A stretch of DNA of 64,000 nt, taken from contig NZ_CP107785.1 of assembly GCF_036345915.1 (NCBI RefSeq), positions 6,696,001 to 6,760,000 on the forward strand, written 5' to 3'. Position 1 is the stretch's first letter; every line of letters begins with the position of its first letter. The notes beneath the pieces are model-generated. The model was not told the DNA's origin. It was given only the letters and a program-made list of their open reading frames with translations, and searched no databases. Positions 60,710 through 64,000 of the stretch are shown here, one piece after another. A program made the position numbers and the translations under genes. The stretch comes from Nocardia sp. NBC_00565. GTDB taxonomy: Bacteria; Actinomycetota; Actinomycetes; Mycobacteriales; Mycobacteriaceae.

Positions 60710-63700
60710 TCGTCACTGGCCAATTCCTGCAGGAGTTCGAGGATCCGGGACGCCGCTTGCCGACGCCGCAGCCCTGCGGCTCGACGCAACGCCGCATCGA
60801 TCCGCTCATCCCCCACCGTCGGTCGATGCAGTTCCAGGTGCCGCCGTACCTCGGCCGACGGATTGTCCTGTCGCGCCATCACCTTGGTGGCCAGCGACAG
60901 CAGTTCCAGGCCGATCTCCGAGTCGGATTCGAGCGCGAGATGAAAGGTGCCGATCGCATTGCCGACCGCACCGATCTGCGGCAGATCGTAGAACTGCGCG
61001 AGTCGGCCCGCCGCGAGGCGAATCAGCGTGCGCGCGATATCTTCCGCCACCGCCGGCCGACCGTGCAGCACATACGCGTTCAGCGCTCCGCTGGCGGTCA
61101 TCAGGACGCCCGGTCCCGGCACCGGCTCGTCATCGGGCCAGCCGTATAGCTCGAGCGCCCGCCGATAGTGGCGGAAGCCGGCATCGATATCGCCCTCGGC
61201 CAGTTCGAGTTCCGCTACCCCGATCACCACCGGCGCCAGACGATGGTTGCGCCGGATATGCGGGTCGTCGATCGAAGATCCGTGTGCCGGATCACCATCC
61301 GGGGCGCCGAGCGCGTAACCCAACTCCCGCCGCGCCTCGTCGAGCCGCCCCGCGCCGATCAGCGATAACGCCAGATAGCTGCGTATCTCCACGGCTTCTT
61401 CGTGAGCGCGCAACTCGCGCAACAGCTCCCCGGCGAGGCGGTAGTTCTCCACCGCGTCGGCGTAGTGCGCGGTCTGTCCGGCGAGCTGCCCGAGATGCTG
61501 GGTCGCCATCGCCCTGCCCCAGACATCCTTGCCAACGATCAGCCGCAAGGCGGCCTGTGCGTCCCTGGTGGAGCCGTAGACGTGGCCGGAGTTCTCCCGG
61601 ACATTCGCGCGCATGAACAGCGCCGCGGCGCGCACCACAGGGTCCGGCGAACGAGCGCCATCAGCGAACAACCTCGCCATGCCCGCACCCGTGGGATCGC
61701 TGCAGGCCATGACGCCGAGAAAGCGCGCTCCGCCATTGAGATCGATGGCGGTACCCAGCAATCGACGTATCCGCGCCCGCGGGGTCGCCACATCACGCAG
61801 GTCGCCGCCCAGGTACACCATGTGCATACCGATCTGCAGATGCGCGAGCATCTGCAGATCGGCGACCGTACCGCGCACCGGGCCGGGTTCCGGTGCCAAG
61901 CCGACGATCCGACGTGCCCAACTGCTGAGCTCCATATGCGCGCCGCGCATCACCCACAGCGTCCCGACCACCGGGAAGACGCGATACACCGTGCGGGCGT
62001 CCCTGCGCTCCAGCGCGTATCGAAGCACCGCGGTCAGATTGTCGAGATCCGCGCCCACCGACAGCACGGTGGCCACCTGCGCATCGGAGACGTACCGGTG
62101 CACCGCGGCGATCGAGAAGTCGCGAGCCCAGCGTGACATTCGATCCATCACCACGGGGCGCTCGTCGACCGCACCCGGAATCCCCGCCGCCGCTTCGGAC
62201 CCGGTCTTGGCGAGCTGTTCCTCACCGAATTCACGGACCGTTTCCAGCATCCGGTAGCGGGTGCCGATCAGACCCTCGTCATCGTCCAAGACGGTGAGCA
62301 GGGACTGGCTCACCAGACCGTCCACGGCCGTGGCGACGTCGTCGATATCCGGACCGCCGGCAACCACTTCGGCCGCGTCGAGGGTGAATCCGGCCGGAAA
62401 CCGGCACAGCCTGCGCAAAGCGATCTGTTGCGGCTCCTCGAGCAGATTCCAGCTCCACGCGATCACGGCATGCAAGGTGCGGTGCCGTTCCGGCGATGAG
62501 CGATCTCCGCTGCGCAGCAAGGCGAATCGGTGTTCGAGCCGGGTTTCGATCTCTTCGACGCTCATAGTTCGCACTCGCGCGGCGGCGAGTTCGATGGCCA
62601 GTGGCAAACCGTCGAGCGTGCCGCACAATCGGGCCACCACGTCGGGATCCAGTCGCACGGTCGGGCGCACGGCACGCGCTCTGGCCATGAACAGATCGGT
62701 GGCCGGCGATCCGGCCGCATCGATCGCCAAGGGCGACAACGGATATACCGTCTCGGCGGTGATCGCCAACGGCGCTCGACTGGTGGTGAGCACGCTGAGC
62801 TGGTCACAGCCGCCGACCAGATCGGCGACCACTTCGGCCACCGCATCGATCAGATGCTCACAGTTGTCCAGTATCAACAGCATGGGTCGGGCAGCGAGCG
62901 CATCGCGCAGTCGGCGTCCGGCATCGCTGTAGCCGGTGGAGCGCCGCCACCCCGTCTCCCGGACGATCTCGCCCAACTCGCCCAAGCCGAGCGTCGTGCT
63001 GATCGCGGCCTCGATATCGGAGCGTGGATCGGCGTCGGCGCCCGTGTCGGCCTGCACCGAGGCCAGCTCCACCATCACCACCGATTCGCCGCGCGCCACC
63101 CGCGCGCCCAATTCGTTGGCCACCCTGGTCTTTCCGGTGCCGCCGGGACCGAGCACCGTCGTCACCCTGGACTGCCGCAGCAGCTGCTCGAGCGCGTCCA
63201 GATCATCGGCACGCCCGAGCAATGCGTTCGGAGCCGCGCGCAAGCCGATCGCCGAGAGGACACCCTGGGGCGCGGCGACGGTCGACTCCGGCACTGGTCC
63301 AGCCGAATTGCGCCCAGCCGAATCCCGCACGACCGTATCCCGCACGGCCAAGACCGATGGAGCGGCCGAATCCGTTGGCGGCGTCGGTGCCGCGGCGGTA
63401 TTCGAAACCGGCGCAGCGCGATCCGAGCGCGGCGCGAAGCCGGGCAGCGGGTCACCGCGCAGGATGGTGGTATTCAGCTCCACCAATGCCGGACCGGGAT
63501 CGGCGCCGAGTTCCTCGATCAGCCGCCCGCGGATCGATGCGAAGACATCCAAGGCCTCGTTGGGCCGCCCGGCCGCGGCCAGCAACCGCATCAAGGTGGC
63601 ATGGGCGGCCTCGTCCAACGGGTTGGCCGTGGCGGTCCGGCGGGTGATCGCCACCGCACCGTCGAGGTCGCCGCTCGCGACCCGGGCAGCGACCTCGATC

Positions 63701-64000
63701 GCCTCGAGTTCGGCCAACCGGTGTGCGGCCGCGGTGCGCAGTTCGTCGGCGAGTTGGCCCGCGGGCAGATCGGCGCCGGGCTCGCCGCGCCACAGCGACC
63801 TGGCCTGCGCCACCACGCTCAGCGAGCCGGTGTGGTCACCACCGGCCTGTCGGGCGCGGGCCACGCGCACCAGTTCGTCCGCCAGGGTCAGATCGACCTG
63901 ATCCGCGGTCAGCGTGAGCCGGTAACCCGCCGGGCCGATCTCCAGCGCCGCGTCCGGCAGCGCGGACCGCAGCCGTGACACCTGGGTGTGCAGCGCGTTC
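60691..64000 (-). CDS. SARP/AfsR-like regulator with NB-ARC-type ATPase (5' end outside window)
   Basis: At least 1100 residues; the frame runs off the right edge. The visible N-terminus is the end of the winged-helix (NALHTQVSRLRSALPD) followed by the BTAD domain (about 30-170: LADELVRVARARQAGGDHTG ... YxxLxxxG-like repeats). An STAND/NB-ARC ATPase follows (Walker A GPGGTGKT at about 275, LLILDNCEHLIDAV as Walker B, LPLAIELAAARVR as GLPL motif), and then about 450 residues of TPR-like helices. Such proteins activate secondary-metabolite genes on sensing a ligand. No cluster is visible within the window apart from the convergent exporter genes. Confidence 0.9.
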   Translation of the reverse strand, partial: NALHTQVSRLRSALPDAALEIGPAGYRLTLTADQVDLTLADELVRVARARQAGGDHTGSLSVVAQARSLWRGEPGADLPAGQLADELRTAAAHRLAELEAIEVAARVASGDLDGAVAITRRTATANPLDEAAHATLMRLLAAAGRPNEALDVFASIRGRLIEELGADPGPALVELNTTILRGDPLPGFAPRSDRAAPVSNTAAAPTPPTDSAAPSVLAVRDTVVRDSAGRNSAGPVPESTVAAPQGVLSAIGLRAAPNALLGRADDLDALEQLLRQSRVTTVLGPGGTGKTRVANELGARVARGESVVMVELASVQADTGADADPRSDIEAAISTTLGLGELGEIVRETGWRRSTGYSDAGRRLRDALAARPMLLILDNCEHLIDAVAEVVADLVGGCDQLSVLTTSRAPLAITAETVYPLSPLAIDAAGSPATDLFMARARAVRPTVRLDPDVVARLCGTLDGLPLAIELAAARVRTMSVEEIETRLEHRFALLRSGDRSSPERHRTLHAVIAWSWNLLEEPQQIALRRLCRFPAGFTLDAAEVVAGGPDIDDVATAVDGLVSQSLLTVLDDDEGLIGTRYRMLETVREFGEEQLAKTGSEAAAGIPGAVDERPVVMDRMSRWARDFSIAAVHRYVSDAQVATVLSVGADLDNLTAVLRYALERRDARTVYRVFPVVGTLWVMRGAHMELSSWARRIVGLAPEPGPVRGTVADLQMLAHLQIGMHMVYLGGDLRDVATPRARIRRLLGTAIDLNGGARFLGVMACSDPTGAGMARLFADGARSPDPVVRAAALFMRANVRENSGHVYGSTRDAQAALRLIVGKDVWGRAMATQHLGQLAGQTAHYADAVENYRLAGELLRELRAHEEAVEIRSYLALSLIGAGRLDEARRELGYALGAPDGDPAHGSSIDDPHIRRNHRLAPVVIGVAELELAEGDIDAGFRHYRRALELYGWPDDEPVPGPGVLMTASGALNAYVLHGRPAVAEDIARTLIRLAAGRLAQFYDLPQIGAVGNAIGTFHLALESDSEIGLELLSLATKVMARQDNPSAEVRRHLELHRPTVGDERIDAALRRAAGLRRRQAASRILELLQELASDDESRDG

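Overview
The window is high-GC actinobacterial DNA, almost certainly from a mycolic-acid-containing member of the Mycobacteriales and most like Nocardia. The grounds are an RpoB/RpoC pair of mycobacterial type, a fused HadA-HadB mycolate dehydratase, a complete mce lipid-uptake operon with its own MceG ATPase, and the Rv0556 homologue-mgtA-menG-menJ-grcC-htpX-yajQ gene order. Read from right to left it follows the M. tuberculosis order menE/menB/menD ... htpX ... yajQ, then thrT-metT-rpmG-had-trpT-secE-nusG-rplK-rplA, rplJ-rplL-mkl, and rpoB-rpoC. The mce operon and several accessory genes are set into this backbone.

Layout. 1-8.3 kb is accessory: a pirin-like gene cut by the left edge, a GlxA-type regulator divergent from a quinone oxidoreductase, an MmyB-type regulator divergent from an aldo/keto reductase, a thioesterase, a CD225-like membrane protein, gene remnants, and a VapBC toxin-antitoxin pair. 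8.3-16.4 kb holds rpoC and rpoB (minus strand) with their leader and promoter. 16.4-28 kb holds two Mce-associated membrane proteins, mceF to mceA, yrbEB, yrbEA and mceG, all transcribed leftwards. 28.2-35.1 kb is the ribosomal/transcription block: rplL, rplJ, an FMN reductase, rplA, rplK, nusG, secE, tRNA-Trp, hadAB, rpmG, tRNA-Met and tRNA-Thr. 35.2-44.3 kb holds yajQ, tRNA-Tyr, a MarR regulator, htpX, the polyprenyl synthase grcC, menJ, an AraC regulator, VOC and DUF2505 proteins, mgtA and menG. 44.4-64 kb holds a 1396-residue nitrate reductase-flavoprotein fusion, an aldo/keto reductase/TetR pair, a scar joining two broken genes, menD, a thioesterase, menB, menE, a DrrAB-type exporter, and a large SARP/AfsR-like regulator cut by the right edge.

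How the genes work together. MenD, MenB, MenE, MenG, MenJ and the prenyl synthase cover much of menaquinone synthesis and tailoring; menC, menH, menA and menF are not in the window. HadAB serves mycolate elongation and the mce operon serves lipid import. The NADPH-coupled nitrate reductase supplies nitrite for assimilation.

The most unusual signals are two families of interspersed repeats. Family B is a bipartite element of about 80-140 bp containing GAGCGAGCGNAGCGAGCG. It sits directly in front of mceA, hadAB, menD, menE and grcC, always in the same orientation relative to the downstream gene. At four loci it forms a small open reading frame that joins the next gene through a stop/start overlap (directly, or through one further small frame at menD), and at grcC it is fused in frame to the protein. 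Family A is a short imperfect palindrome (core GCGACCTGCAAGCAGTCGC). It recurs between rpoB and rpoC (tandem, inside an 11-bp inverted repeat), after rplL, before rplJ and between secE and nusG. A copy with compensatory stem changes lies before menJ, and a degenerate one before yajQ.
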